Part shown: positions 1 through 8,944 of the stretch, piece after piece
Layout of the letters: each line of letters starts with the position of its first letter
How positions within the stretch are numbered: the first letter of the stretch is position 1
Assembly: GCF_000805385.1 (NCBI RefSeq)
Contig: NZ_JTJW01000003.1
Location: 558,001-622,000 of the forward strand
Direction of reading: 5' to 3'
Length of the DNA: 64,000 nt
From: Mycolicibacterium setense
Lineage (GTDB): Bacteria > Actinomycetota > Actinomycetes > Mycobacteriales > Mycobacteriaceae
The notes under the pieces: generated by a model
Database searches by the model: none
What the model was told of the DNA's origin: nothing
What the model saw: only the letters and a program-made list of their open reading frames with translations
Made by a program: the position numbers and the translations under genes

Positions 1-674
1 ACCACCGACACGATGATCGGCGACGGGCTGATCTGCTGGATCCGTTTGAGCGATGTGGTGCCGTCCACCACGCATACCCGCTTGCCCGAAAGGTCGGACG
101 CCTGCGAGATGTTGGAGTCACGCGCGGCGAGGATGCGTTGGTGGGCCATCAGGTAGACCGTGGAGAAGTTGACTTCCTTGCGGCGCTCACAGGTGATCGT
201 CATGGTCTTGACCACGATGTCGACCTGATTGTTCTGCAGCGCGGTGATGCGGTCGGCCGACGACAGGATGCGGTATTCGACCTGTGACGGCGTCCCGAAG
301 ATGTCGCGGGCGACCTCTCCGGCGATGTCGACGTCGAAGCCGTTGATCTGACCGGTGATCGGATCCCGGAACGAGAACAGATTGCTGCCGATGTCCAACC
401 CGACGACCAACCGGCCGCGGTCGCGGATCTTGGCCACCGCCGCATCGGCGTCGGCCTTGTCGGTGAAGGGCCGCAGGCTCGCGGTGCGGTTGCACTCGTC
501 GGTCTCCGGCTCCGGCACCCGCACCGGTTGCGGCGCCAGCTCCTGCATGCCGGCCGGGCTCGGCGGGGCCAGGGTCATCGTCGGCAACGTCAACGCGGGC
601 GCGCTCTGACCGCACCCGGCCACCGTCAGGGCCGCGGCCAGTACGGCCAGCGTGTTCCGCACGGTTTTCCTCAT
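1..674 (-). CDS. glnH: GlnH-type amino-acid-binding lipoprotein (3' end beyond window)
   Basis: This is a partial gene: the 5' 224 codons are present and the rest lies beyond the left edge. Translation from ATG at 674 gives a signal peptide ending in the lipobox LTVAGC (Cys21), then a Pro-rich linker and a periplasmic solute-binding domain type 3. Visible family stretches are RGRLVVGLDIGSN, GFDVDIAGEVA and NNQVDIVVKTMTIT. It should be a membrane-anchored binding protein for aspartate or glutamate. Its start overlaps the glnX stop by one base (TGATG), so translation is probably coupled. In M. tuberculosis the same pair (Rv0412c-Rv0411c) precedes pknG, and GlnH-GlnX pass amino-acid availability to the PknG kinase. 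By synteny pknG is expected just left of the window (inference). Confidence 0.9.
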   Translation of the reverse strand, partial: MRKTVRNTLAVLAAALTVAGCGQSAPALTLPTMTLAPPSPAGMQELAPQPVRVPEPETDECNRTASLRPFTDKADADAAVAKIRDRGRLVVGLDIGSNLFSFRDPITGQINGFDVDIAGEVARDIFGTPSQVEYRILSSADRITALQNNQVDIVVKTMTITCERRKEVNFSTVYLMAHQRILAARDSNISQASDLSGKRVCVVDGTTSLKRIQQISPSPIIVSV

Positions 675-1993
675 CACCTGTACTCACTCAGTCGGGGCCA
701 CAGTCCCAGCGCCACCGCCAGCGCGGCGGCCACGCTGAGCAGGGCAGCGCCGACGGTCGCGCCGGACAACACCCGGCGGGCGTTGGCGATGTCGTTGCGC
801 AACTGGCTGCGGCTCTGTTCGATGCCCTTGGACAAGGCGTCGTCGAGCTTGTCGAACGCCGAGGTCGAATCGTCCTCGCCGGTGCCCAGTGCCACCTGCG
901 TCGCGGCCTGGTAGTTGCCCACCGCGATGTAGGCGTTGATCCGGTCGTCCGCCGCGCGCCACTTGGTGAGCAGATCCTCGGCACCTGTCAGATCGCTCTT
1001 GTCGATGCCGGTGTCGCGGGCCAGATACTGCGCGAGCTGCTGTTGCATGGCCTCGATGCGCTGATAGTAGGACTGTTTGCGGAGATTCTCGTCGCCGCGC
1101 CGGATCAGGGCCAGGGTCTCGTCGGCCCGGGCCTGCTGCGCGGTGATGGCCAGGTTGGTCACGGTCTTGAGCGATTCGGCGGCGGTGTCCTTGGCGCTAC
1201 GGCTGTCCGATGTCGAGATCACCAGTGACGTGGTCACCCAGATCAACATGATCAGCACCGCCATACCGCCGGCCACGAAACCGATGTTGACCCGGCGCCG
1301 GGTGCGTCGCGCCAGCCAGCGGTTGGCGAATGCGCCGAACATCAGCGTGGCCAGCACCACCAGCATCACCGAGGCCGGAATCCGCGTGGAGGCCGTTGTC
1401 TCGGCATCGACCCGCGCCGAGGTCTCCTCGTAGAGGCGCTGGGCGTCGGGAAGGATCTGCGACTGCATCAGCGCCGAGGCCTCCGACAGATACGACGAAC
1501 CGACCGGATTGCCCGCCCGGTTGTTGGTGCGCGCCGTCTCCACCAGCCCCGTGTAGACGGCCAGCCTTGCGTTGATCCGGCCGAGCAGCTGAACCAGTGC
1601 CTCGTCGGTCAGCCCGCTGGAGGCCCGCGTCACCGCCACGGAGGCGTCGGTGATCGCCTGTTCGTAGCGCTGACGCACATCTCGGGGCTCGGCCCCGGCG
1701 ATGAAGGCCGTGGCGGCGGCGGCGTCGGCGACCGACAACGTGGTGTAGAGCTGGCCGGCCGCGAACGCCAGCGGTTCGGTGTGGTCGAGCACCGTGGTCA
1801 GCGCCTGCTGACGGTCGTTGATGGTGGTGGAGGTGGCGAACGCACTGGCCAGCACGAGCGCCGACAGCACCAGCCCGATGGTGAGGATGCGCCCGGGTGT
1901 GGTCCACAGAAACCACCAGCGCGGGTGGGCAGGAGTGGTCGGCGACCGGGACGCGAGCGGTTCGGTCGAGGGATGTGCCAACTCCACAGTCAC
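674..1993 (-). CDS. glnX: GlnX-like membrane sensor protein
   Basis: The 439-residue protein has four hydrophobic segments at roughly residues 34-54, 207-225, 238-260 and 410-432. These enclose two long, mostly helical, Gln/Ala-rich extracytoplasmic regions (about 55-205 and 262-408), an architecture like a tandem four-helix-bundle sensor. It matches the position and layout of M. tuberculosis Rv0412c (GlnX), which links the lipoprotein GlnH to PknG. Translation starts with GTG at 1993. A GAGG lies about 11 nt upstream and an AT-rich promoter sits just before it. The gene overlaps glnH by one base and is divergent from mutT3. No kinase or DNA-binding motif is visible in the protein itself, so signalling must go through a partner. 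Confidence 0.85.
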   Translation of the reverse strand: MTVELAHPSTEPLASRSPTTPAHPRWWFLWTTPGRILTIGLVLSALVLASAFATSTTINDRQQALTTVLDHTEPLAFAAGQLYTTLSVADAAAATAFIAGAEPRDVRQRYEQAITDASVAVTRASSGLTDEALVQLLGRINARLAVYTGLVETARTNNRAGNPVGSSYLSEASALMQSQILPDAQRLYEETSARVDAETTASTRIPASVMLVVLATLMFGAFANRWLARRTRRRVNIGFVAGGMAVLIMLIWVTTSLVISTSDSRSAKDTAAESLKTVTNLAITAQQARADETLALIRRGDENLRKQSYYQRIEAMQQQLAQYLARDTGIDKSDLTGAEDLLTKWRAADDRINAYIAVGNYQAATQVALGTGEDDSTSAFDKLDDALSKGIEQSRSQLRNDIANARRVLSGATVGAALLSVAAALAVALGLWPRLSEYR

Positions 1994-2040
1994 CTGCGCG
2001 CGGACCTCATTTAGTTTCGGTACTTACGGGGCGTTCCACC

Positions 2041-2046
2041 ACTATA
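2041..2046 (-). promoter_or_regulatory. Probable -10 box of glnX-glnH
   Basis: TATAGT on the minus strand, inside an unusually AT-rich stretch (a run of seven A on the plus strand), lies about 48 bases before the glnX GTG. It would give a short 5' leader. No clear -35 box was seen, which is common in mycobacteria. Confidence 0.45.
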
Positions 2047-2116
2047 AAAAAATTCTAAGAGCGCCGCGCTTAGGCTCGCGGGGAAATCATGCCCCGCCGA
2101 ATCTGGCGACGTTCCC

Positions 2117-2122
2117 TATCCT
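2117..2122 (+). promoter_or_regulatory. -10 box for leaderless mutT3 mRNA
   Basis: TATCCT is followed by six bases and then the GTG start at 2129. This TANNNT-to-start spacing is the one at which mycobacterial transcription begins on the first base of the start codon, so mutT3 is probably translated from a leaderless mRNA. No Shine-Dalgarno sequence is present. Confidence 0.6.
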
Positions 2123-2128
2123 GTACGA

Positions 2129-2635
2129 GTGCGTGGCGACGGTGACGGCTGGGTGTTCTCCGACAACGGCGCCCGGTACTGGGGGCGCCACGGTGCGGCC
2201 GGCCTGCTGCTGCGAGCGCCGCGGCCGGGCGGATCGGCCGTCGTTTTGCTGCAGCACCGGGCCCCGTGGAGTCATCAGGGCGGAACCTGGGCCTTGCCCG
2301 GTGGTGCCCGCGACAGTCACGAGACCGCCGAGCAGGCCGCCGTGCGGGAAGCTCACGAGGAAGCCGGCGTGACGGCCGAACAGCTCACCGTGCGGACCAC
2401 GGTGGTGACGGCCGAGGTGGCCGGCATCGGCGGCACGCACTGGTCGTACACGACCGTGATCGCCGACGTGCCCGAACCGCTGGAGACCATCCCCAACCGG
2501 GAGAGCTCGGAGCTGCGCTGGGTGGCCGAGGACGAAGTCGCCGAATTGCCGCTGCATCCGGGGTTCGCCGCCAGCTGGCAGCAGCTGCGGACGGTGACGG
2601 CGGCGCTGCCGCTCGAACTCAACCCGCCGCGCTGA
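2129..2635 (+). CDS. mutT3: Nudix hydrolase MutT3
   Basis: The 168-residue protein has a complete Nudix box at residues 59-81, following G-x5-E-x7-REx2EExGV with REAHEEAG at its core. It therefore binds Mg2+ and hydrolyses a nucleoside diphosphate linked to another moiety. M. tuberculosis Rv0413 (MutT3), in the same place before thiE, is a sanitising enzyme for oxidised dGTP-type nucleotides. The GTG at 2129 is chosen because it lies six bases after a TATCCT -10 box. The gene converges with thiE and the coding regions overlap by 17 bases, so the two ends cannot be separated by a terminator. The exact substrate is inferred from synteny only. Confidence 0.9.
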   Translation: MRGDGDGWVFSDNGARYWGRHGAAGLLLRAPRPGGSAVVLLQHRAPWSHQGGTWALPGGARDSHETAEQAAVREAHEEAGVTAEQLTVRTTVVTAEVAGIGGTHWSYTTVIADVPEPLETIPNRESSELRWVAEDEVAELPLHPGFAASWQQLRTVTAALPLELNPPR

Positions 2636-3290
2636 TCGTTCCCTTGAGTTCGGCTGCCGCCGCTTGAGGGTCCTCGGCCGCGGTGATCGCGCGGACCACG
2701 ACGATGCGCCGGGCTCCTGCGGCCAGCACCTCGGGCAGCCGCTGCTGATCGATCCCGCCGATCGCGAACCAGGGTTTGGCCGGATTCCGCGCGGCCGTCG
2801 AGCGCACCAGGTCCAGGCCCGGCGCGGACCGGCCGGGTTTGGTCGGCGTGGGCCAACAGGGTCCGACACAGAAATAGTCCACGGGTTCTGCGATCGCCGC
2901 CGCCATCTGCTCGGCGTCGTGCGTGGAGCGGCCGATCACCGGACGCTCGCCGATGATGCCGCGGGCGACGGGCAGCGGCAGATCGTCCTGACCGAGGTGC
3001 AGTACGTCGGCCCCGGCGGCCAGCGCGATGTCGGCGCGGTCGTTGACCGCCAGCAACGCACCGTGCCGGCGCGCCGCGTCGGCCAGGATCTCGAGCGCCT
3101 CGAGCTCCTGACGTGCCTCCAGCGGGCCGAACTGCTTCTCCCCGGCCGAGCCCTTGTCCCGCAGCTGGATCAGATCCACCCCGCCGGCCAGCGCGGCATC
3201 GGCGAACTCGGCCAGGTCACCCCGCTCCCGGCGGGCGTCGGTGCACAGGTACAGGGTGGCGCGCTGTAGACGGTCGACGGGTGATTCCAC
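2619..3290 (-). CDS. thiE: Thiamine-phosphate synthase
   Basis: ThiE joins HMP-pyrophosphate to thiazole phosphate to make thiamine monophosphate. The 223-residue product shows the family motifs [32 protein letters not shown] and the phosphate-binding stretch PTPTKPG, then WFAIGGI. The open frame continues far upstream, but that part would run through the riboswitch on the other strand. The GTG at 3290 gives the length expected for mycobacterial ThiE (about 222 residues). It is divergent from the riboswitch-controlled thiO-thiS-thiG operon and tail-to-tail with mutT3. The riboswitch is on the opposite strand, so thiE itself is not obviously under TPP control from this side. Confidence 0.95.
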   Translation of the reverse strand: MESPVDRLQRATLYLCTDARRERGDLAEFADAALAGGVDLIQLRDKGSAGEKQFGPLEARQELEALEILADAARRHGALLAVNDRADIALAAGADVLHLGQDDLPLPVARGIIGERPVIGRSTHDAEQMAAAIAEPVDYFCVGPCWPTPTKPGRSAPGLDLVRSTAARNPAKPWFAIGGIDQQRLPEVLAAGARRIVVVRAITAAEDPQAAAAELKGTISAAG

Positions 3291-3329
3291 ACCGCGACGG
3301 TAGCCGGTGCCGCCCGAGTACCCTGGACT

Positions 3330-3428
3330 GGCAATACGGGGGCCCCGGGGACGAGGGGCTGAGAGTGGGCATTCGGACCGGCCCTGACCGTCACACCTGA
3401 TCCGGGTAATGCCGGCGAAGGGAGCGGG
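3330..3428 (+). promoter_or_regulatory. TPP riboswitch (THI element)
   Basis: The element shows the conserved CTGAGA at 3359-3364 closing a GCCCC/GGGGC hairpin (3342-3346 with 3355-3359). The second sensor arm ACCTGATCCGGGTAATGCCG follows from 3395, then GAAGGGAGC. These are the pyrimidine- and pyrophosphate-sensor arms of thiamine pyrophosphate aptamers. The purine-rich 3' edge (AAGGGAGCGGG, 3418-3428) is also the ribosome-binding site of thiO, whose ATG is at 3430. Ligand binding therefore most likely blocks translation initiation rather than causing attenuation; no terminator is visible. It controls thiO-thiS-thiG. Confidence 0.92.
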
Positions 3429-3429
3429 T

Positions 3430-4430
3430 ATGGCGCGAACACTTGCCGTCATCGGCGGCGGTGTGATCGGGCTGTCTGTCGCACGGCGCGCTGCGCTGGA
3501 CGGCTGGACCGTGCGGCTGCACTGCACGCGCGAGCACGGTGCCTCGTGGGTGGCCGGCGGCATGCTGGCCCCGCACAGCGAAGGCTGGCCCGGTGAGGAG
3601 CAGATGCTTCAGATCGGCCTGGAATCGCTGAAGCTGTGGCACTCGGGTTTCCTCGACGGGCTGTCACCCGAGGTGGTCACCGCGCGTGAGTCGCTCGTCG
3701 TCGCCGTCGACCGGGCCGACGTGGCCGACCTGCGTACGGTCGCCGAATGGCTTTCGGCCCAAGGGCAGCCGGTCGAGCTGACCTCCGCCGCCCGTGACGT
3801 GGAACCTTTGCTGGCCCAAGGCATTCGGCATGGGTTCCGGGCCACCACCGAACTCGCGGTGGACAACCGCGCGGTGGTCGACGGGCTGGCCGCGCACTGC
3901 GAGCGACTCGCTGTGCGGTGGGCCGGGCCCGTCGAGGATCTGGCCGATGTCGATGCGGACGTGCGGGTGGTCGCCAACGGGATCGACGCGCCGAAACTCC
4001 TCCCTGACCTGCCGGTGCGTCCGGTGAAGGGCGAGGTGCTGCGGCTGCGGTGGCGCAAGGGCTGTATGCCGGTGCCACAGAGGGTGATCCGGGCCCGTGT
4101 GCACGGGCGCCCGGTGTACCTGGTGCCGCGCGCGGACGGCGTGGTGGTCGGTGCCACCCAGTACGAGCACGGCCGCGACACCGCGCCGGTGGTCAGCGGG
4201 GTGCGCGATCTGCTGGAGGATGCCTGCGCGGTGATACCGGCACTGGGCGAGTACGAGCTGGCCGAAACCGCGGCCGGGCTGCGGCCCATGACGCCCGACG
4301 GCCTGCCGATCGTCGAACGTGTCGACGCGCGCACGCTGGTGGCCGTCGGACACGGCCGGAACGGATTTCTGTTGGCGCCGTGGACCGCTGAGCGGATCGC
4401 GGCTGAACTCGAGGTGAGCGTGGGAGCGAA

Positions 4431-4434
<4 letters not shown>
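3430..4434 (+). CDS. thiO: Glycine oxidase ThiO
   Basis: ThiO is an FAD-dependent amine oxidase that turns glycine into the imine used by ThiG for thiazole synthesis. The 334-residue product opens with the dinucleotide-binding motif [15 protein letters not shown] and ends with the D-amino-acid-oxidase signature region [13 protein letters not shown] followed by [14 protein letters not shown]. An in-frame ATG at 3409 exists but lies inside the riboswitch aptamer. The ATG at 3430, directly after the purine-rich 3' edge of the aptamer, is the functional start. The stop overlaps the thiS start (ATGA), so the three genes are one translationally coupled operon, as in Rv0415-Rv0417. Confidence 0.95.
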
Positions 4435-5382
<948 letters not shown>

Positions 5383-5388
5383 TTCGAC

Positions 5389-6165
5389 ATGCGCGGTAAA
5401 CGCTATGTGGCCCTGGGCAGTTCGATGGCGGCCGGGCCCGGGATCAAGCCGTCGGCTCCGGGCGCGCCGTGGCGGTCGGGCCGTTCGGCCCGCAATTACC
5501 CGCATCTGGTCGCCGCCCGGCTCGGGCTCGACCTGGTGGATGTGACGTACTCCGGTGCCACCACAGCGCACGTGCTGAGCGACAAGCAGAACGGTGTGCC
5601 GCCGCAGATCGACGCCCTCGACGGCTCCGAAGTGCTCGTCACGGTGACCATCGGCGGCAACGACGCGGGCTACGTGCCGTCGCTGATGGCGGCGGCGTTG
5701 CCGCACCTTGCCCGATCCCTTCCGATGCTCGGGCCGCGGCTGCGCGAGCTGCTCGATCCCGACGCGCGCGCGGCGGCACTGACCGACGTGGCCGGTGCTC
5801 TGGTGACGGTGGGCCATGAGATCCGGGAACGCGCTCCGCAGGCCCGGGTGCTTTTCGTGGACTATCTGACGATGTTGCCGCCGGAAGGCGTCGCGGCACC
5901 GCCGCTGTCGGAGGCCGACGCGGCGCTCGGGAGACATGTCGCGGCCACGCTGGAACGGCTCACCGGAGAGGCTGCCGGGAAAACGCGGTGCGGTTGGGTT
6001 CGCGCCGGGCGGGCGAGCGTGGCGCACCATGCCTGGTCGGCCCAGCCGTGGACCACGCGGCCCGGTTTGCCCTGGCCGGGCCGGCCCGCGCCGCTGCACC
6101 CGAACGCCGCCGGCATGCGAGCAGTCGCCGATATGGTGGTGGCGCAGACAGGCCCTGATACGTGA
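5389..6165 (+). CDS. SGNH/GDSL-family hydrolase
   Basis: The 258-residue protein has SGNH-hydrolase blocks. Block I is ALGSSMAAGPG, with the nucleophilic Ser in a GSS variant of GDS; block III is IGGNDAGY and block V is LHPNAAG, with the catalytic His. It should be an esterase or lipase of unknown substrate. No signal peptide is evident, so it probably acts in the cytoplasm or needs another export route. It starts six bases after thiG and could be cotranscribed with the thiamine genes, though no role in thiamine synthesis is suggested by the sequence. Confidence 0.8.
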   Translation: MRGKRYVALGSSMAAGPGIKPSAPGAPWRSGRSARNYPHLVAARLGLDLVDVTYSGATTAHVLSDKQNGVPPQIDALDGSEVLVTVTIGGNDAGYVPSLMAAALPHLARSLPMLGPRLRELLDPDARAAALTDVAGALVTVGHEIRERAPQARVLFVDYLTMLPPEGVAAPPLSEADAALGRHVAATLERLTGEAAGKTRCGWVRAGRASVAHHAWSAQPWTTRPGLPWPGRPAPLHPNAAGMRAVADMVVAQTGPDT

Positions 6166-6219
6166 GGTGAGTAGCCACACAATCTCGGTACAGCTCTCGA
6201 AGGGGGTGGCACTGACACC

Positions 6220-7140
6220 ATGGGAGCCATGATCGAACTGGCCGGGCTGACAAAGCTCTACGGGACCCACCGCGCCGTCGACGATCTGACGTTCACCGTC
6301 GAATCAGGCGTGGTGACCGGATTCCTCGGGCCCAACGGCGCGGGCAAGACCACCACGATGCGGCTGATCCTCGGTCTGGATCATCCCAACGCGGGGACCG
6401 CGACGATCGACGGCAAGCACTACCGGGAGCTGCGCGACCCGCTGCGTACGGTCGGCGCGCTGCTCGACGCGCGTCAGGCCCACCCGAACCGTTCGGCCCG
6501 CAATCACCTGCGCTGGATCGCGGCGGCCAACCGGATTCCGTCGGCCCGGGTCGACGAGGTGCTCGAGATGGTCGGGCTGACTGCGGTCGGGGACCGCAAC
6601 GCGGGCACACTGTCGCTGGGCATGAGCCAGCGGCTGGGAATCGCGGCAGCGTTGCTGGGCGATCCGCCGGTGCTGCTGTTCGACGAACCGGTCAACGGCC
6701 TGGACCCCGAGGGCATCCACTGGGTCCGCACCCTGATGCGCAGCCTGGCCGCCGAGGGCCGCACGGTGTTCGTGTCCAGTCATCTGCTGGCCGAGATGGC
6801 CAACACCGCCGATCGGTTGGTGGTGATCGGACAGGGCAAGCTCATCGCGTCGACCACCGTGAGCGAGTTCGTCAGCGGTACCTCGACCGACGCCGTGCGG
6901 GTGCGCAGCCCGCAGCTGGAGACGCTGCGGGAGGTGCTCACCGACGCCGGATTCGAGGTGGAGGCCGCTGCCGACGGTGACGCGCTGGGAGTGCACGGCG
7001 CGGCCATCGAGGTGATCGGCGACCTCGCCGGACGCAACGCCATCACCTTGCACGAGTTGAGTCAGCCGCAGGCCTCGCTGGAGGAGGCGTACCTGAAACT
7101 CACCGATGATGCCGTCGATTACCGGGCTGCGCAGGCATGA
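6220..7140 (+). CDS. ABC transporter ATP-binding protein
   Basis: The 306-residue ATPase has Walker A GPNGAGKT (residues 37-44), the signature LSLGMSQR (131-138) and Walker B VLLFDEP (151-157), followed by a C-terminal regulatory extension typical of ABC-2 exporters. The ATG at 6220 is preceded by AAGGGGGTGG at a good distance; a second ATG at 6229 would also work. Its stop overlaps the permease start (ATGA), so the two form one exporter. The cargo cannot be told from sequence; bacitracin- or daunorubicin-type exporters are the nearest families. Confidence 0.9.
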   Translation: MGAMIELAGLTKLYGTHRAVDDLTFTVESGVVTGFLGPNGAGKTTTMRLILGLDHPNAGTATIDGKHYRELRDPLRTVGALLDARQAHPNRSARNHLRWIAAANRIPSARVDEVLEMVGLTAVGDRNAGTLSLGMSQRLGIAAALLGDPPVLLFDEPVNGLDPEGIHWVRTLMRSLAAEGRTVFVSSHLLAEMANTADRLVVIGQGKLIASTTVSEFVSGTSTDAVRVRSPQLETLREVLTDAGFEVEAAADGDALGVHGAAIEVIGDLAGRNAITLHELSQPQASLEEAYLKLTDDAVDYRAAQA

Positions 7141-7898
7141 GCGCGCTGGCCGCGCTCGACGCCGAGCGCATCAAGCTGTCCACCACCCGTTCCCCGCTGT
7201 GGTCGACGGTCGGGGTGGCGGTGCTCAGCCTCGGCCTGGCAGTCGTGCAGGGCATGACCGCGCACCACTACACCGCGCTGTCCCCGTCCAGGGCCGCGCT
7301 GGGTGTCGCGGTGTTCGGCGTTCCGGTGCTGATGGTGTTGTCCTCGATGACGATGACCGGCGAATACCGCAGCGGGCTGATCCGCACCACGTTGCTGGCC
7401 ACCCCGAACCGGACGCAGGTGCTGACCGCGAAAGCGGTGGTATGCGCGGCCTTCTCCTCGGTGTGTGCGGTGGTCATGGTGCTGGCCACGGTGCTGGTGG
7501 CCCGCATGGTGGCCGACCCGGTGGTCGGTGCGCAGTTGTCGATGGCCAACCCCGCGACCTGGCGGGTGGCCGGCGGGTTCGCGCTGTATGCCGCGCTGGC
7601 CGCGGTGCTGGGGGTGGCCGTGGGCGCGCTGCTGCGCTTCGCCGCCGGTGCCGTGGCAGTCCTGCTGCTGTGGCCGCTGGTGGCCGAGCCGCTGCTCGGC
7701 AACCTGCCCAACTCCGGCCAGCAGATGGGGCCGTGGTTGCCCTTCGGCAACATGTTCCGGTTCCTGCAGGTGGACTGGCTATTCCCGGCGTACTACGACA
7801 TGCCGTGGGGTGAGACGGGCTCGCTGATCTATTTCCTGCTGTGGGTGGCGGTGGCGTTCATCGCCGCCGCGGTGGTGTTGACCAGGCGTGACGCCTGA
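7137..7898 (+). CDS. ABC-2 type transporter permease
   Basis: This 253-residue, strongly hydrophobic protein has about six membrane segments, with MTGEYRSGLIRTTLLATPNR, a typical ABC-2 permease cytoplasmic motif, near residues 72-91. It starts inside the stop of the ATPase gene and would be its membrane partner. The stop codon lies within a bidirectional hairpin shared with the convergent SPFH gene. Confidence 0.87.
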   Translation: MSALAALDAERIKLSTTRSPLWSTVGVAVLSLGLAVVQGMTAHHYTALSPSRAALGVAVFGVPVLMVLSSMTMTGEYRSGLIRTTLLATPNRTQVLTAKAVVCAAFSSVCAVVMVLATVLVARMVADPVVGAQLSMANPATWRVAGGFALYAALAAVLGVAVGALLRFAAGAVAVLLLWPLVAEPLLGNLPNSGQQMGPWLPFGNMFRFLQVDWLFPAYYDMPWGETGSLIYFLLWVAVAFIAAAVVLTRRDA

Positions 7899-7919
7899 CC
7901 CGGATTCACTCCGGGTCAG
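7883..7919. terminator. Nested bidirectional hairpins between convergent genes
   Basis: A perfect 10-bp stem, CTGACCCGGA (7895-7904) with TCCGGGTCAG (7910-7919), has a 5-nt loop and contains the stop codons of both flanking genes. A second hairpin, CAGGCG/CGCCTG (7883-7897), overlaps its left arm and would be a mutually exclusive fold. There is no T-tract, as is usual for mycobacterial terminators. Confidence 0.65.
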
Positions 7920-8607
7920 ACGCCACGTCCGCGACACCGGCGGTGCCGGTGCCGAGCGCCAGGACCACCTTCGACCCGTACGGCACCCGCTGGACCAGCT
8001 GCAGCTGAGCCAGCGCCGGGTGGGCGTCCAGCAGCTTGCCGGCATTGGCCAGCGCGCGCATGGCGGCCGTCTCGGCACGGGCGGCTTCCAGCTTCGCCGC
8101 ACCGGTGGCCTTGGCCGTCACCAGCTGCATTGCCGCCGCGCGGATCTCGGCCGGGATGATCACGTCCTTGACGAACGCCTCGATCACCTCGACCCCGGCA
8201 CGGGCACCGGCCGCGCGGGCCGCCGCCGCGATCGCCCCGGCATCGATGCGGTTGCCGCGCTGCATCACCTCGTCGGTGGTCAGCGTGGCGACCAGGTCGC
8301 GCAGCGCGATCTGCGCGGCCAGGTACACCGCGGCCATGGGGTCGGCCGCCGCCTCCACGTAGGCCACGGCGTCGCCGACCTTGAACTGCAGCGCGACGGT
8401 GATCCGCAGCGACACCGCATCCGAGGTCAGCACCTCCTGCGGGGCCAGCGTCAGCACCTGCTCGCGCATCTCGACACGCACCACCGAGGCCGCCACATCA
8501 ATGCGGTGCCGACCCGGGGGCAGGACACGACCCAGCGTGCCGTCCCGGTATTCCAGTGCGCACTGGCCTGCGGAAACAGTGATTCGGTTGAACGTGAAGA
8601 TACCCAT
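7906..8607 (-). CDS. SPFH/band-7 domain protein (slipin-like)
   Basis: The 233-residue protein has an N-terminal beta-rich SPFH region (GTLGRVLPPGRHRIDV, then VEMREQVLTLAPQEVLTSDA). An alternating Ala/Glu helical region (about 130-190) carries VEVIEAFVKDVIIPAEI, a hallmark of the stomatin/slipin group. The usual N-terminal membrane hairpin is missing, so membrane binding must be peripheral. ATG at 8607 follows GGAGGACACGAC, a strong ribosome-binding site. Upstream is a 14-bp stem that would close a structured 5' leader. It converges on the ABC exporter but shares no obvious function. A role in membrane microdomain scaffolding is inferred from the family only. Confidence 0.8.
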   Translation of the reverse strand: MGIFTFNRITVSAGQCALEYRDGTLGRVLPPGRHRIDVAASVVRVEMREQVLTLAPQEVLTSDAVSLRITVALQFKVGDAVAYVEAAADPMAAVYLAAQIALRDLVATLTTDEVMQRGNRIDAGAIAAAARAAGARAGVEVIEAFVKDVIIPAEIRAAAMQLVTAKATGAAKLEAARAETAAMRALANAGKLLDAHPALAQLQLVQRVPYGSKVVLALGTGTAGVADVASDPE

Positions 8608-8648
8608 GTCGTGTCCTCCTTCCGGTGTATGTGTCTGTGCGGCAAAGG

Positions 8649-8749
8649 GATACCGTCGCCGGACGCAATCACGGGCGGGGCGTCACACCCCGAATGCCGG
8701 CGGGTGTGGGCCGCAAGGCCCCCGACTGCGCGATTCCGGCGACGGTATC
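8649..8749 (-). ncRNA. Candidate structured 5' leader of the SPFH gene
   Basis: Two perfect 14-base arms, GATACCGTCGCCGG (8649-8662) and CCGGCGACGGTATC (8736-8749), close a domain of about 100 nt. Inside are a GGGCC/GGCCC hairpin (8708-8721) with a 4-nt loop and a CGGGG/CCCCG hairpin (8676-8692). The second extends to seven pairs through a U-G wobble only when read from the minus strand, where the element sits in the 5' leader of the SPFH gene, about 40 nt before its ATG. I do not recognise it as a known riboswitch. Confidence 0.45.
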
Positions 8750-8752
8750 GGG

Positions 8753-8811
8753 GTTGCAAGAGAGGATTCGAACCTCAGGCCCTTTACCTGTGCCATGGCG
8801 CCGCCGGCAAC
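8753..8811 (-). other. tRNA-like fragment (T-arm plus one arm)
   Basis: Read on the minus strand, GAGG-TTCGAAT-CCTC (8776-8762) is a canonical T-arm. It is directly preceded by CAGG-TAAAGGG-CCTG, an arm with a 7-nt loop but no U33. GTTGC (8811-8807) can pair with GCAAC (8757-8753) to close a 59-nt unit. There is no D-arm, no proper acceptor stem and no CCA, so this is not a working tRNA. It may be a decayed tRNA 3' half, such as an old integration site, or part of the leader next to it. Confidence 0.4.
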
Positions 8812-8931
8812 GCGCAGAAACGTTGCGGTACCCCGCTCGGTCTGCTTCCCTGTCGGCGCCGTGGAACACCTTGCCATCACAGCAAATCCCCAGGCAACCG
8901 AATTATTCGCCGAGCGGTTCAACCGAGCAGC

Positions 8932-8937
8932 TACCGT
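8932..8937 (+). promoter_or_regulatory. -10 box for leaderless lpqL mRNA
   Basis: TACCGT lies seven bases before the lpqL ATG at 8945, the spacing expected for transcription to start on the ATG itself. It also fixes the start, since the open frame continues far upstream through the tRNA-like region. Confidence 0.55.
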
Positions 8938-8944
8938 GGGTGCA

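Noticed and set aside
3409..3429. Earlier ATG for thiO
   Set aside because: It lies inside the conserved TPP aptamer.
8381..8944. N-terminal extension of lpqL and small frames over the tRNA-like element
   Set aside because: The lipoprotein signal starts at ATG 8945 with a fitting -10 box. The upstream peptide REDSNLRP is the translation of a tRNA T-arm-like sequence, not a protein.
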